From Bacteroidales bacterium (GTDB lineage Bacteria > Bacteroidota > Bacteroidia > Bacteroidales > JAADJA01), in assembly GCA_020052415.1 (NCBI GenBank), contig JAGVPB010000042.1, positions 124,001 through 188,000 on the forward strand: a stretch of 64,000 nucleotides of DNA, in the 5' to 3' direction. Below, in pieces: positions 40,639 through 51,054 of this stretch. A model generated the notes under the pieces. The model ran no database searches. It saw only the letters and a program-made list of their open reading frames with translations, and was not told where the DNA came from. The stretch's first letter is position 1. Each line of letters opens with the position of its first letter. The translations under genes were made by a program, and so were the position numbers.

Positions 40639-42192
40639 ATGAAAAGAATTTCATTTTCAGCAAAAATAATCATCGTAACCCTTTTCCTCGGGATATTTCA
40701 GCAATCCTGCACCAAACTCGATGAAGAGGTTTATTCCGACCTCACGGGGGAATTATTTTTTGAAGACCCCGACAACCTGATCTATGCCTTTGGAGCTGCC
40801 TACACAAACCTCTACTGGCTGATCGGCCATAAATACGGAATGGTCGGTAAAGAGGCCGGTACAGATATCCTCGTCGTTCCGCAGCGGGGCGGCGACTGGT
40901 ACGATGGAGGTGAATGGCACCGTTACCACAGGCAAACATGGACAGCCGATGAAGGTTATGTCTCTTTCTGGTGGCTTAATTGCTATGCAGGCATCAACAA
41001 ATGCAACCAGTTGATACTTCAGTTTTCAACAGTGGAAGGAGAAACATCCCAGATTGCAATTTCTGAACTGCGGGCACTAAGGGCATTATACTATTACTGG
41101 CTTGTTGACTTGTACGGTAATGTCCCTATTGTTGACCGCTTCGACTATCCGGTGGATTACAAACCTGCAACAAACACCCGTGAAGAGGTTTACAATTTTA
41201 TTGAAACGGAGCTTCTGGAAGCAATGCCGCTTTTATCCAAAATAACCGGTTTGCAAATGTATGGCCGAGTAAATTACTATGCGGCTTATACCATCCTTGC
41301 CAAATTGTATCTGAATGCAGAAGTATTTATTGGAACGCCGAAGTACCAGGAAGCGCTGGCTGCTTGCGATACTGTCATTAATTCAACTAATTACAGTCTG
41401 GAAGCCGATTTCTTTAGCAATTTTGCGGGCGATGCCACTACCTCTCCCGAGCACATTCTCGGAGTTCCTTTTGACCAGATCAATGCACAGGGTTTTGAAG
41501 TACACTTGTTTACATTACATTATAGTCTTCAAAATAAGTATGGCATACAAAGTGCCACCTGGAATGGTATTTGCGCACAGGAAGCATTTTTTAATTCTTT
41601 TGAAGAGACCGATTTAAGAAGAAACGGACTTTTGTACGGACCGCAGTTTGATGCTGAAGGAGTTCAGATAACCGATCCGAGTTTTGAAAAATTTGACCCG
41701 GCAAATCCTACCAATCCGATAGATCCTGATGGAGCCGGATTGAACCTGACGCCCAATGTGAATATGCTTGAACCAAACTGCCTGAGACAATGCGGAACCA
41801 GGGTGGCTAAATTTCCCTTTATTGACGGTAGCGACCGATACATGAGCAACGACTTCCCGATTTTCAGATATGCCGATATCCTACTGATGAAAGCTGAATT
41901 ATTGTGGCGTTCGGGTGGCGATTTAGGTGAAGCTTTAGCCCTGGTGAACCAGGTAAGAACCCGCGCCGGTGTGGGAGCAATGACCGATATCAGCGCCGAT
42001 AGTTTGCTCGCTGAACGCGGTAGAGAGTTATTTGCCGAAGGCCACAGGCGCAACGATATGATACGTTTTGGAAAATATCTCGAACCGAGGTGGGAAAAAC
42101 CGGATGTATCTGCTGATTACATTAAGCTTTGGCCCATACCCACCAGCCAGATTCAGGCTAATCCAAATCTGACTCAAAATCCGGGATACTGA
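40639..42192 (+). CDS. Second SusD/RagB family lipoprotein
   Basis: The 517-residue SusD-like lipoprotein has a signal ending FQQSC (cysteine at about 24). Family segments include LTGELFFEDPDNLIYAFGAAY near the N-terminus, SELRALRALYYYWLVDLYGNVPIV in the TPR-like core, AKLYLNAEVF, and the C-terminal NQVRTRAG, LAERGRELFAEGHRRNDMIRFG and LTQNPGY. It pairs with the SusC encoded immediately upstream (18-base gap) to bind and import glycan. A strong terminator follows, so this is a two-gene transcript with no SusE-like third member, unlike the other Sus operon. Confidence 0.94.
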   Translation: MKRISFSAKIIIVTLFLGIFQQSCTKLDEEVYSDLTGELFFEDPDNLIYAFGAAYTNLYWLIGHKYGMVGKEAGTDILVVPQRGGDWYDGGEWHRYHRQTWTADEGYVSFWWLNCYAGINKCNQLILQFSTVEGETSQIAISELRALRALYYYWLVDLYGNVPIVDRFDYPVDYKPATNTREEVYNFIETELLEAMPLLSKITGLQMYGRVNYYAAYTILAKLYLNAEVFIGTPKYQEALAACDTVINSTNYSLEADFFSNFAGDATTSPEHILGVPFDQINAQGFEVHLFTLHYSLQNKYGIQSATWNGICAQEAFFNSFEETDLRRNGLLYGPQFDAEGVQITDPSFEKFDPANPTNPIDPDGAGLNLTPNVNMLEPNCLRQCGTRVAKFPFIDGSDRYMSNDFPIFRYADILLMKAELLWRSGGDLGEALALVNQVRTRAGVGAMTDISADSLLAERGRELFAEGHRRNDMIRFGKYLEPRWEKPDVSADYIKLWPIPTSQIQANPNLTQNPGY

Positions 42193-42220
42193 GAGCAATT
42201 ATTGAATTTATATACCAAAG

Positions 42221-42258
42221 GAGCAGGAACCAAAAGATTCCTGCTCTTTTATTTTTTT
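42221..42258 (+). terminator. Rho-independent terminator after the second SusCD pair
   Basis: A perfect 9-bp stem GAGCAGGAA/TTCCTGCTC with an 8-base loop is followed by a T-rich tail, 29 bases past the SusD stop. Confidence 0.85.
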
Positions 42259-42308
42259 ACCTATTAAAATATTATTTAACCAAAACCTTCCATGATAATT
42301 TTTATTAA

Positions 42309-42316
42309 TAACTTTG
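42309..42316 (+). promoter_or_regulatory. Putative -7 box for the small CBM protein gene
   Basis: TAACTTTG matches TAnnTTTG exactly, 41 bases before the ATG at 42358, in an AT-rich gap after a terminator. This supports separate transcription. Confidence 0.45.
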
Positions 42317-42357
42317 TCGCAATGAACAATTAATCGTTAATTTAAAAATAAATAATT

Positions 42358-43302
42358 ATGAAAAAGCTTTTACTTTCTTTAACAGCCCTTATTTTTGCGG
42401 GAATTGCAGTGTGTCAGTTTAATGTGACATTTAATGTTGATATGACCAATGCTACGGGATTTGATCCCTTAAGCCATGAGGTTTATTTATCCGGGGATTT
42501 TGCCGGTTGGGTACAACCAGGCAGTGACCCTACCTTAAAATTTGCGGATGCGGGATCAAGTATTTATACTTTAATATTACCTATAGATTCAGGACGTATT
42601 CAGTACAAATTTTTCTTTTGTGCTATTGGAACACCAAGTTGGGATAATGGTGAATGGACGGGTACTGATAACCGGCACAGGATCATTACGGCCGATGCAA
42701 CCCTGGATAATGTATGGGGCGACAGGCCGGGTGTGGTTACGTTCAATGTGGATATGAATTATGCTGATCCATTTGATCCTGTAACAGATGAAGTTTACAT
42801 GGCAGGTACCCTGCTAAGCGATTGGAACCAGCCCGGAACCATATCTGACTACAAGATGGCCCCGTCAACCGGAGATGCATTGGTTTACACACTGGATCTG
42901 CCCTTGTCACCGGGAGAACATCTTTACAAGTATTTCTTAGTTATCAGCGGTGCCCCGAGCTGGGATAACGGGGAATGGGCTGGCGAACCGAACCGGTCTG
43001 TTACTGTTGACACTACCATGATTGTTGACGATTTGTGGGGATCACCGGCAGGTATTCCCAGCCACTTCGAAAATGTTTCCTTCAGCATTTTCCCAAATCC
43101 TGTAAATAATGTGATGACAATTGAGAACCTGAAGAATGCCGACAGGATTGAAATTTCAAATATTTGCGGAGAAATTGTAAAATCACTTGTTGTCAAATCA
43201 AGCTCGGTTACTGTAAACCTGTCCGATCTGAAAAGTGGCATGTACTTCGTGATCGTTTATGACAACGGAAAAATAGAATCTACCAAATTCCTGAAAAATT
43301 AA
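42358..43302 (+). CDS. Secreted starch-binding-like protein with two E-set/CBM modules and T9SS tail
   Basis: The 314-residue exported protein has a signal peptide (about 1-19), two related modules (about 20-120 and 122-228) and a type A T9SS sorting domain (about 238-314, FSIFPNPVNN to TKFLKN). Each module starts VTFNVDM, then has a VYLSGDFAGW- or VYMAGTLLSDW-type strand and a SWDNGEW aromatic segment. This is the pattern of CBM20/48-like starch-binding folds and of SusE-type modules; the family is not certain. There is no catalytic domain. It stands between terminators with its own -7 box, next to the second SusCD pair, and is a candidate alpha-glucan-binding surface protein. Confidence 0.78.
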   Translation: MKKLLLSLTALIFAGIAVCQFNVTFNVDMTNATGFDPLSHEVYLSGDFAGWVQPGSDPTLKFADAGSSIYTLILPIDSGRIQYKFFFCAIGTPSWDNGEWTGTDNRHRIITADATLDNVWGDRPGVVTFNVDMNYADPFDPVTDEVYMAGTLLSDWNQPGTISDYKMAPSTGDALVYTLDLPLSPGEHLYKYFLVISGAPSWDNGEWAGEPNRSVTVDTTMIVDDLWGSPAGIPSHFENVSFSIFPNPVNNVMTIENLKNADRIEISNICGEIVKSLVVKSSSVTVNLSDLKSGMYFVIVYDNGKIESTKFLKN

Positions 43303-43323
43303 CAGGAAGAAATAATTTGCTTT

Positions 43324-43353
43324 AACCCGGTCGCTTTTCGACCGGGTTTTTTT
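43324..43353 (+). terminator. Rho-independent terminator after the small CBM protein gene
   Basis: A perfect 10-bp stem AACCCGGTCG/CGACCGGGTT with loop CTTTT is followed by a run of T residues. Confidence 0.9.
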
Positions 43354-43573
43354 GTGCCTCAAAGTTATAAACCATACAAAATAATTGCCTTCCGGATATT
43401 TCAAAATATTTTAATAAACCACTGTTATAGACGAGATTAAAAAAGAGAAAAAGATATGAAGATGTTTTTGTTAATTTTATGTTAAAAATATTATGAATTT
43501 TAAAAATATATTAGTTAATTTTGATATTTCTTTAAATGAATTTTATGTATTAACCTTTTTAAAACATACAGTT

Positions 43574-46500
43574 ATGAAAAAAATCGTACCTCTGTTCCTG
43601 ATTTGTTATTGCCTTGCAATAACAGGTATTTTAGCACAAAATCCTGTTGATACAGGAAATCAAAAAAGCAAATATCAAATTCCGTATTCACCGGTTGATA
43701 ACATTAGTTATTGGACAGAAATGGCCAAGAAAGGGATCGTGCCGTTTAACGCTTCTATTCCCGTAAAACCGGCAGAATTTATTAGTTCGAGGGTAAAAGG
43801 TGATCCGATTGACCAGATGTCGGCAGATGTTTGCGTTTGGGATGAAACCACCATCAGGCAAAGTGAAAACTCGGTTTTCATTGATCCGGACAATCCGGAA
43901 TACGTTTTAAATTCGAATAATTCCGACATCGGAGGTAGTATTTATGGTGCGAATTATATTCACACAGCCGATGCCGGGCAAACATGGGCAGGCAGCCATA
44001 GCGGAGCCGGAGGTTATAATTCAGGCGATCCTGCTACAGCAATTTCCCGAAGCGGAAGGCAGTTTGTAGGTTTCATAAACAATTCATCCGGTCAGAGTTG
44101 CGCGTATTCCGACAATGGTACTTCGTGGACTCCTGTTGTAATTTCAACTACTACCGACCTGCTTGACAAGAATCATCTTATGATTGATACAAGGGCCAGC
44201 GGAACTTACAGCGGCTATCTATATTCTTCCTGGACAAGATTTCAGTCGGGACATGCAAATGATATGGACATTGAATTCAGCCGAAGCACAAACAGCGGTG
44301 TTTCGTGGTCGGCTCCTATTAACATAAGTAACGCGATTGCGGCTGGTAATCATAACCAGGGGGTGAATATACAGACAGGACCCAATGGAGAAGTTTATTG
44401 CGTTTGGGCAGTTTATGATGACTGGGCTGCTGGATTATACGAAGAAGATGCGTTAGGTTTTGCAAAATCCACAAATGGCGGTTCTTCATTTGCAGCGGCA
44501 ACGAGAATTCATAACAATATTAAGGGAACCAGGAGCTGGAATCCGGTCAATGATGCCGGTAAGAATATGAGAATAAATTCCTTCCCGTCAATGGCAGTGG
44601 ATATCAGTGGTGGACCTTATAATGGTTATATCTATGTGGTTTGGGCCAATATGGGCGTACCCGGTACCAATACCGGAACCAATGTCAGTGTTTACTGTAT
44701 GCGCTCGACTAACGGTGGAACTTCATGGGGAACACCGGTGAGGATGAACCAGTTTTACGCCGCTGACTATGCAGCTTTTTTCCCATGGATAACCTGTGAT
44801 CCGGTAACCGGTAAATTATTCTGCATTTTTTATGACGACCGGAACCTGGGAAGCACAAGTACCGCATGCGAAGTGTGGGTAGCTTACAGCGAAGATGCTG
44901 GTGTTACCTGGAGCGACTTCAGGGTAGGCGATGTATCATTTACACCCGCACCTATGTCAGGCCTTGCAAGTGGCTATTTCGGCGATTATCTCGGTATAGC
45001 AGCCCGCGACGGATGGGTTTATCCCTGCTGGACAGACAACCGTTCCGGACGGGCTTTAACTTATGTATCACCTATTCAGTTCAGTGATTATTGTATTGCT
45101 ACCGGAGGATGCGATGAGTATATATCTAATGTATCAATCGGTTCGATAAATAACAGTTCTGCCTGTGAAGGTTATCAGAATTTTACAGATCTGTCAACAA
45201 ATATCCCGGTCAATAGTTCGGCAGGATTATCTGTTACCAATGGATCTCCATGGGCTGCAGATCAGTGTGGCGTTTGGGTTGACTGGGATAATGATGGCGT
45301 TTTTGAAGCTGGCAATGAAACTATTACTGTAGGCGGCACACCTGGTGCCGGGCCTTACACAGCGACAATTGACCCGCCTGAGGGCACTTCACTTGGAACG
45401 AAAACCATGAGGATCAGGATTATGTACACAGGTACCTTGTCCCCCTGCGGAAATACTACCTACGGTGAGGTTGAAGACTATACAATCAATGTATCGGCTG
45501 CCGTACCCAATGTTTGGGATGGATCGTTTAATCACTACTGGCACAACGACAACAACTGGAGCCTTGGACATATTCCAACATCCACTGAAGAAGTAACTAT
45601 TCCGAATGTCGGATATCAACCCGTTTATGTTGATTTTTATGATGAAGCCTGCGCAAACCTAAACATTGAAACCGGTACCGTATTAAACATTTATGACCAG
45701 ACCCTCACTGTCAACGGGATTTTAACTATTGACGGCCAAATAGGCATGCTTCAGGATAATGCTTATATCAATGCAATGAGCAATGTTATTTGGAATTCAG
45801 GTTCAACATTAGATGTCACGGCAACCAATTGCTTTATCAATGCTTATGGGAACTGGAATTACAATCCCGGCTCCAATGTAAATCCTGCTATGGGATTTAT
45901 TGACTTCGAAGGCACCACCGATTGCTGGATAAGGTCCTACAGCCCGACCAGCAGTTTTTACAACATGCGCATTTATAAAACCGGCGGAGCTGTTGCTAAA
46001 TTCAGCAATGCCAGTTCAAACGACCTTGTCGTAAATAACCTGACTTTTATCACAACCGGTGCTATATTTCAAAGCTTTTCAAATTATAATATTGTGATGA
46101 AGGGTAATTTCAATTATTACGGCACCTTTGATTTCACACAGTTAAGCAATACAGGATCGGTGGTCTTTGATGGAACAACACAATCTATTAATAATTACAG
46201 TTCAGGATCAGGTGTATTCAACAATGTCATTTTCAGTTCATCAGTTGGAACAGGAATTACAAACGGTAACGTTACAATAAACGGAAATGTTACCATCGAT
46301 CAAGGCTATTTCAACCCGGGAGCGGTTACAGTAACACTTGGCGGCAACTGGACCAATAATGTTGGTTTTGGAGGAACCATAGCCGGAACCGGGACCATTG
46401 TTTTCCACAGCTTATCGGGAGCGGCACAGGATGTGAACGGTGACAATAATTTCAATAACATCACCCAGGATAACACCGGTGAATACCTGCGATTCAACGG

Positions 46501-49500
46501 AAACAATACGCTGCAGGGCAACCTTGAGCTTCATCATTACTGCTGGGTTTATCAAACAATGAACATCAACGGCATTCTGAATATCAGTGATGCAGCTTCG
46601 CGTTTTACTTCAAACGGTTCCGGAAATGTAACCGTTGGCGCTTTGAGCCAGGGCGGGAGGCTGATAAGCAACGCCGGTGGAACTATTACAGTTAACGATC
46701 TTGTTGAAGACGGATTATTTGGCTCTTACTATATAAATACAGCCGGTGGCGTATTGGACATTACCAATACAGGCACAGGAACATGGGTTGACCTGAACGG
46801 TGAAATACACATTTTTGGAGGTACAATGAATGTTTCGGGTTCCGTAAGTTACTGGCCCTACTCAAGTAATGCGGTAGTTGAGATGACTGATGGCATCCTT
46901 GATTTTAAAACCTGCGGGATTACTATTTATAATTCTGCAAACAGCCTTACAGATAACATCACTGGCGGGGTCATTCGGACAGTTTCCTATTTCGAAGGAC
47001 AACGCGCTGATTTTACTCCGGCAGCCGGAACCTTTGAATTTTATGGGAATTCTGACGGTTATATTTACGAGAGTAATGGCTGTACCCTTTTTGATGTTAA
47101 CATTGACAAATCTGCCAAGGATAATCTTGAAATCAAGGGAGATGATCCGGTTATTGACGAAAGAAGCGGACAGGTTTTAAGCCCGGGAAGTAAAGCCAAC
47201 ATGATTATTCTTGGTACTGATTTTACGATAACCGGAGATTTGACAATATCTGCAGGCTCGCTTCTCCTAAACGGTTTTCAGTTAAATGTAGGGAATGATT
47301 GTAAGGTTTACGGCTCGCTGGTAATGACTAATGCAGCAGATAAATTATTTGTAGGAACCGGCTCTTACGACAATCTTGAATTTTATGGTGGTTCCAACAG
47401 TACCCTGACAGCCGGTCAAATTTATCCCGCATCATGGATTTGGTCAAATGCAGGAGCTACGGTCAATAGCGGAACAGGAAATACAATATATTTTACCGGG
47501 TCCAATTCAACTGGGATCGAGGTAGATGGGCCGGGATCGGTTTTTGGAAATGTTGATGTCAATAAAACTGCGGATCCTTTGTATCTGTACAGTTATGCCA
47601 GTCCAACTGAACTTGCAGGATATCTCTATATTCACACAGGAAATACCATGCACATGCAAGGTTCTTCTATGATCGTTCACAGTACTGTCACAGATGCTGC
47701 AACCAGTACCATTCGTCTCGATTTTGCTGAAAAAGAATCGAATACACAGATGAAGAAAGCTAATGTCGATTCGGAGAGCATAACTGACAACTCAAAAGGC
47801 GGATCACTTGTTATTGATCCAGATCTCACTATCAATGGACTGTGGGATGTATTAAGCGGTAATGTGTTGCTGCATGGAGGATTGACCATAGCAAGTACAG
47901 GAATCCTGACCATTACCACCGGATCGTTTATATGCGATAAGCCTGCAGTGGTTTCCGATGCCTGGCAAAACATTTACGGCACACTTAATTTGACATCCGG
48001 ATTGTTTGAAATCACTTACAACAGCCCATATTTTCAATCATCAGCTGTGACCAATATCAGCGGCGGAATCATACGTTCCGGTTTAGGATTTTATTCAAGC
48101 CTCACTGCCGGAGTTTTTGATCCGACTGGGGGTGTTGTTGAGATGTTAGGTAATGGCCTTGATGGGAATATATATTGTTATCCCGGCAACTGGTTCTATG
48201 ATCTTCGGATAAATAGTATCAGTGGAAATATGTTACATTTCCTGGCGGATACCAAAGTATTAAATGATGTTATTATAGATGCCGGGGCGCTGGCTTGTGG
48301 ATACGACGAGGCTTATTCGTTGAATATAGGTAGCGACTGGAATAACAATGTTGGTAATGCCGGTTATGCTCCGGGCACAGGTACTGTCTTTTTTGATGGG
48401 ACAGGTGTGCTGAATCACCAGTTTATCAACGGAACAACGACATTCTACAACCTTACCAACGCCAAAACAGGCGGCGGTCATCTTCAGCCCAATGGCATTA
48501 CTACCGTTAACAACAACTATCTTGCAAATGGAGTTAATATTGTAACAGGAACCGTACTTGATGTTCAAAACACTTTAGACCTGTCCACCGGTGAGTTAGG
48601 CCTGTCAGCAAGCGCACCCAATGTCGGCGTTAATAACTTTACTATGGGCGGTATTCTATCAGTTACCGATGGCAATTTCACCTGCACGGATGTTACGAAC
48701 AACGGGATTTTTGGAACCATTAATCTTACTAATGGGTCAATTACATTGTTCCAGGATGCGGGCCAATATCCGGACTTGAATGCTAATGTCACTATCAATG
48801 GCGGCTATATGGCTATCAATGGCGGAGACGGAGGCAGTTATTGGGGTTACGGTTCACCATGCAATATTACCATGACAAATGGTGTACTCGATTTTAACAA
48901 CAATGGAATCTATTGTGATAATGCTTATCCACTCACTGAGGCAATAAGCAATGGTACGATTAAAACAGATTTGAGTTTCTATTGCTCCAATACCAACTTC
49001 ACACCCACCGGAGGAATCCTTGAGCTTTATGGTGGGACTGACGCATTGCTTGGAGTATTCAATAATGCGAACCTATATAACCTGCTTATTAACAAATCGG
49101 GTGGAAAAGACGTATCCATCCTCAGTGAATCACAGGATTTTAATTTATCCGATAAACTCACCGGCGAACCTGAAAATATATTACAAACAACAGGCATTCC
49201 CGACAGGCCCAAGTTTCCGGTATCAGGTTCTAAATCCAATACCATTTATACTGCAAATATTGTGAGAGTCAGTGGAACGACAACCATTGAAGAAGGAACT
49301 TTCCTGGTTGATAACTTTACCACCACCTGCATGAATAATATTGGTGTAAATGCAGGAGGAAAGCTTTCCATAGGCGATTTTGGAACTCTTGCAATAGAAA
49401 ACGGTAAATCGCTGACAATAAATACCGGGGGAGCGCTTGATCTTTCAGGATCTGCCGGAGGAGCTGCAACCATTACGCGCAATACCGGCTATTATGCATT

Positions 49501-50536
49501 GAATGTGGAAAGTGGCGGAACCATCGGAGCGGTTTTCGGGATATTCGAATACATGAATACAAGCGGTGTGAATATCAAGAACGGTTCTCTCGTTGATGTA
49601 CTCAAACCTTTCAATAATTGCACATTCCGTCTCGGTCAGGCTGCCGGAACCTTATTGAAGGTTGAAAACACCCAGACTTTTTATGCAGAGAACGTTGTGT
49701 TTCCTAACAATACATGGGCCGGTGCATCCAATGTTACTAAAGTATTAAATGCCGGAATGGTTTATTTTGTAACCGCTACGGGAGGTTTTGCCGGTGAAGC
49801 TTTTGATAACGATGTGAATAACCGCGTTATTTGGACTGATCGCTCGCTTTCATTAAAAGCTTATCTGGAAGGCCCTTTCAACGGAGCAACAATGAATACT
49901 ACCCTTAACGGTATTCTTCCTTTGAGTCATCCGTTTAACCCTGCATTGCCTTACTTCGGCAATCCGATGCCGGATTGGTTTTATGCAGGTGCCGGTGCTG
50001 TCGGAGCCATCCCGAATCCGAATATCGTTGACTGGGTTCTGATTGAGCTCAGGGATGCCCCGACGGCCGCAACAGCTATAAAAGCTACAATGGTGGCTCA
50101 GATGCCGGGATTTATCCTGAACAATGGTAGTATCGTGTCACTGGATGGGGCTTCGAACCTGCAGTTTTCAAACGTGATTACCAACAACCTGTTTGTGGTC
50201 ATTTACCAGAGAAACCATGTAAGTATTATGAATGCCAACCTTATACCCTATGGTGCCGGTGTTTATAATTACGATTACACAACGGGCTTTGCACAGGTTT
50301 ATGGTGGTGTAGCAGGCCATAAGGAGTTGACTCCGGGTGTTTGGGGCATGCGCAGCGGCGATGGTAACGGCAATTGCGATGTTCAGTTATCCGACAGGGA
50401 CAATGTTTGGGACATCCAGGTTGGAAAAACCGGATATCTGCCTTCGGACTTCAACATGAACAGGCAAACCAATAATGTTGACAAGAACGATAAATGGGTT
50501 CCAAATCTTGGAACAGGGTCGCAGGTGCCGAATTAA
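43574..50536 (+). CDS. Giant secreted protein: BNR-like propeller, GEVED domain, beta-helix region, FNG/dockerin-like module
   Basis: From the ATG at 43574 the protein has about 2320 residues; an ATG at 43493 would put 27 residues ahead of the signal peptide (MKKIVPLFLICYCLAITGILAQ) and is unlikely. Regions: a sialidase/BNR-like propeller (about 70-500, with repeats such as RSTNSGVSWSAP and RSTNGGTSWGTP); one GEVED domain (about 506-645, GCDEYISNVSIG to GEVEDYTINV); a very long G/N/T-rich region (about 650-2090) with regular LTVNGILTIDG-like strands typical of a parallel beta-helix; and the shared C-terminal module (about 2093-2320). No type A sorting domain was seen. It is probably a surface adhesin or matrix protein, paralogous to the next gene. 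Confidence 0.8.
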   Translation: MKKIVPLFLICYCLAITGILAQNPVDTGNQKSKYQIPYSPVDNISYWTEMAKKGIVPFNASIPVKPAEFISSRVKGDPIDQMSADVCVWDETTIRQSENSVFIDPDNPEYVLNSNNSDIGGSIYGANYIHTADAGQTWAGSHSGAGGYNSGDPATAISRSGRQFVGFINNSSGQSCAYSDNGTSWTPVVISTTTDLLDKNHLMIDTRASGTYSGYLYSSWTRFQSGHANDMDIEFSRSTNSGVSWSAPINISNAIAAGNHNQGVNIQTGPNGEVYCVWAVYDDWAAGLYEEDALGFAKSTNGGSSFAAATRIHNNIKGTRSWNPVNDAGKNMRINSFPSMAVDISGGPYNGYIYVVWANMGVPGTNTGTNVSVYCMRSTNGGTSWGTPVRMNQFYAADYAAFFPWITCDPVTGKLFCIFYDDRNLGSTSTACEVWVAYSEDAGVTWSDFRVGDVSFTPAPMSGLASGYFGDYLGIAARDGWVYPCWTDNRSGRALTYVSPIQFSDYCIATGGCDEYISNVSIGSINNSSACEGYQNFTDLSTNIPVNSSAGLSVTNGSPWAADQCGVWVDWDNDGVFEAGNETITVGGTPGAGPYTATIDPPEGTSLGTKTMRIRIMYTGTLSPCGNTTYGEVEDYTINVSAAVPNVWDGSFNHYWHNDNNWSLGHIPTSTEEVTIPNVGYQPVYVDFYDEACANLNIETGTVLNIYDQTLTVNGILTIDGQIGMLQDNAYINAMSNVIWNSGSTLDVTATNCFINAYGNWNYNPGSNVNPAMGFIDFEGTTDCWIRSYSPTSSFYNMRIYKTGGAVAKFSNASSNDLVVNNLTFITTGAIFQSFSNYNIVMKGNFNYYGTFDFTQLSNTGSVVFDGTTQSINNYSSGSGVFNNVIFSSSVGTGITNGNVTINGNVTIDQGYFNPGAVTVTLGGNWTNNVGFGGTIAGTGTIVFHSLSGAAQDVNGDNNFNNITQDNTGEYLRFNGNNTLQGNLELHHYCWVYQTMNINGILNISDAASRFTSNGSGNVTVGALSQGGRLISNAGGTITVNDLVEDGLFGSYYINTAGGVLDITNTGTGTWVDLNGEIHIFGGTMNVSGSVSYWPYSSNAVVEMTDGILDFKTCGITIYNSANSLTDNITGGVIRTVSYFEGQRADFTPAAGTFEFYGNSDGYIYESNGCTLFDVNIDKSAKDNLEIKGDDPVIDERSGQVLSPGSKANMIILGTDFTITGDLTISAGSLLLNGFQLNVGNDCKVYGSLVMTNAADKLFVGTGSYDNLEFYGGSNSTLTAGQIYPASWIWSNAGATVNSGTGNTIYFTGSNSTGIEVDGPGSVFGNVDVNKTADPLYLYSYASPTELAGYLYIHTGNTMHMQGSSMIVHSTVTDAATSTIRLDFAEKESNTQMKKANVDSESITDNSKGGSLVIDPDLTINGLWDVLSGNVLLHGGLTIASTGILTITTGSFICDKPAVVSDAWQNIYGTLNLTSGLFEITYNSPYFQSSAVTNISGGIIRSGLGFYSSLTAGVFDPTGGVVEMLGNGLDGNIYCYPGNWFYDLRINSISGNMLHFLADTKVLNDVIIDAGALACGYDEAYSLNIGSDWNNNVGNAGYAPGTGTVFFDGTGVLNHQFINGTTTFYNLTNAKTGGGHLQPNGITTVNNNYLANGVNIVTGTVLDVQNTLDLSTGELGLSASAPNVGVNNFTMGGILSVTDGNFTCTDVTNNGIFGTINLTNGSITLFQDAGQYPDLNANVTINGGYMAINGGDGGSYWGYGSPCNITMTNGVLDFNNNGIYCDNAYPLTEAISNGTIKTDLSFYCSNTNFTPTGGILELYGGTDALLGVFNNANLYNLLINKSGGKDVSILSESQDFNLSDKLTGEPENILQTTGIPDRPKFPVSGSKSNTIYTANIVRVSGTTTIEEGTFLVDNFTTTCMNNIGVNAGGKLSIGDFGTLAIENGKSLTINTGGALDLSGSAGGAATITRNTGYYALNVESGGTIGAVFGIFEYMNTSGVNIKNGSLVDVLKPFNNCTFRLGQAAGTLLKVENTQTFYAENVVFPNNTWAGASNVTKVLNAGMVYFVTATGGFAGEAFDNDVNNRVIWTDRSLSLKAYLEGPFNGATMNTTLNGILPLSHPFNPALPYFGNPMPDWFYAGAGAVGAIPNPNIVDWVLIELRDAPTAATAIKATMVAQMPGFILNNGSIVSLDGASNLQFSNVITNNLFVVIYQRNHVSIMNANLIPYGAGVYNYDYTTGFAQVYGGVAGHKELTPGVWGMRSGDGNGNCDVQLSDRDNVWDIQVGKTGYLPSDFNMNRQTNNVDKNDKWVPNLGTGSQVPN

Positions 50537-50630
50537 AAAAGGTTCAAGGTTTCAGGTTCAAGGTTGGGCTTGGGGTTTAGTGATTTGAGATTAGAGTTTG
50601 GATTTTGGAATTTAAGTTTTAATTCATTGT

Positions 50631-50667
50631 AAAACAGGCTTGATTAGTTATCAGGCCTGTTTTGCAT
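50631..50667 (+). terminator. Terminator after the first giant surface protein gene
   Basis: A 9-bp stem AAAACAGGC/GCCTGTTTT with a 15-base loop lies 95 bases after the stop codon. The T run belongs to the stem and is short beyond it. Confidence 0.6.
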
Positions 50668-50706
50668 TATATCCTTTATAATCCCAAGATTTTCTCAGGC
50701 TGCCTG

Positions 50707-50740
50707 CCCGCCTGGGTTGAAAATTCCGCACCCAGGCGGG
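50707..50740. repeat. Long GC-rich hairpin
   Basis: An 11-bp perfect inverted repeat CCCGCCTGGGT/ACCCAGGCGGG encloses a 12-base AT-rich loop. There is no T run, so it is not a terminator; it is more like a REP-type palindrome. Confidence 0.5.
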
Positions 50741-51046
50741 GATTGACCCAGATCCCTCCAACAGACAATCACATTGGTCATTAGTTCGTTCCTACCAATG
50801 ACAGATTTTATATTTCAAAACCGGTCTATCCTTCGACAAGCTCAGGATAACCTACTTTCTGCTTCCTAAAAAAATAACGGTCATCACACCATTCCACCGG
50901 AACATCTACTACATCATTTTCGTTTTGAGCGTTAGCGAAAAATCTCTCGTTTTGAATCGGACAATGATTCTTTATTAATTTGAAAATCAATCTTTTTTTA
51001 ACAATTCCTTAACAAGTATAATAAAGAATTTTAGGGTATATAGTTA

Positions 51047-51054
51047 TATATTTG
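51047..51054 (+). promoter_or_regulatory. Putative -7 box for the second giant surface protein gene
   Basis: TATATTTG matches TAnnTTTG exactly and would give a leader of about 115 bases before the ATG at 51178. No -33 box was recognised. Confidence 0.35.

Noticed and set aside
43493-43573. Earlier ATG start for the first giant surface protein
   Set aside because: It would put 27 residues before a normal signal peptide, and the DNA there is AT-rich leader next to the presumed promoter element.
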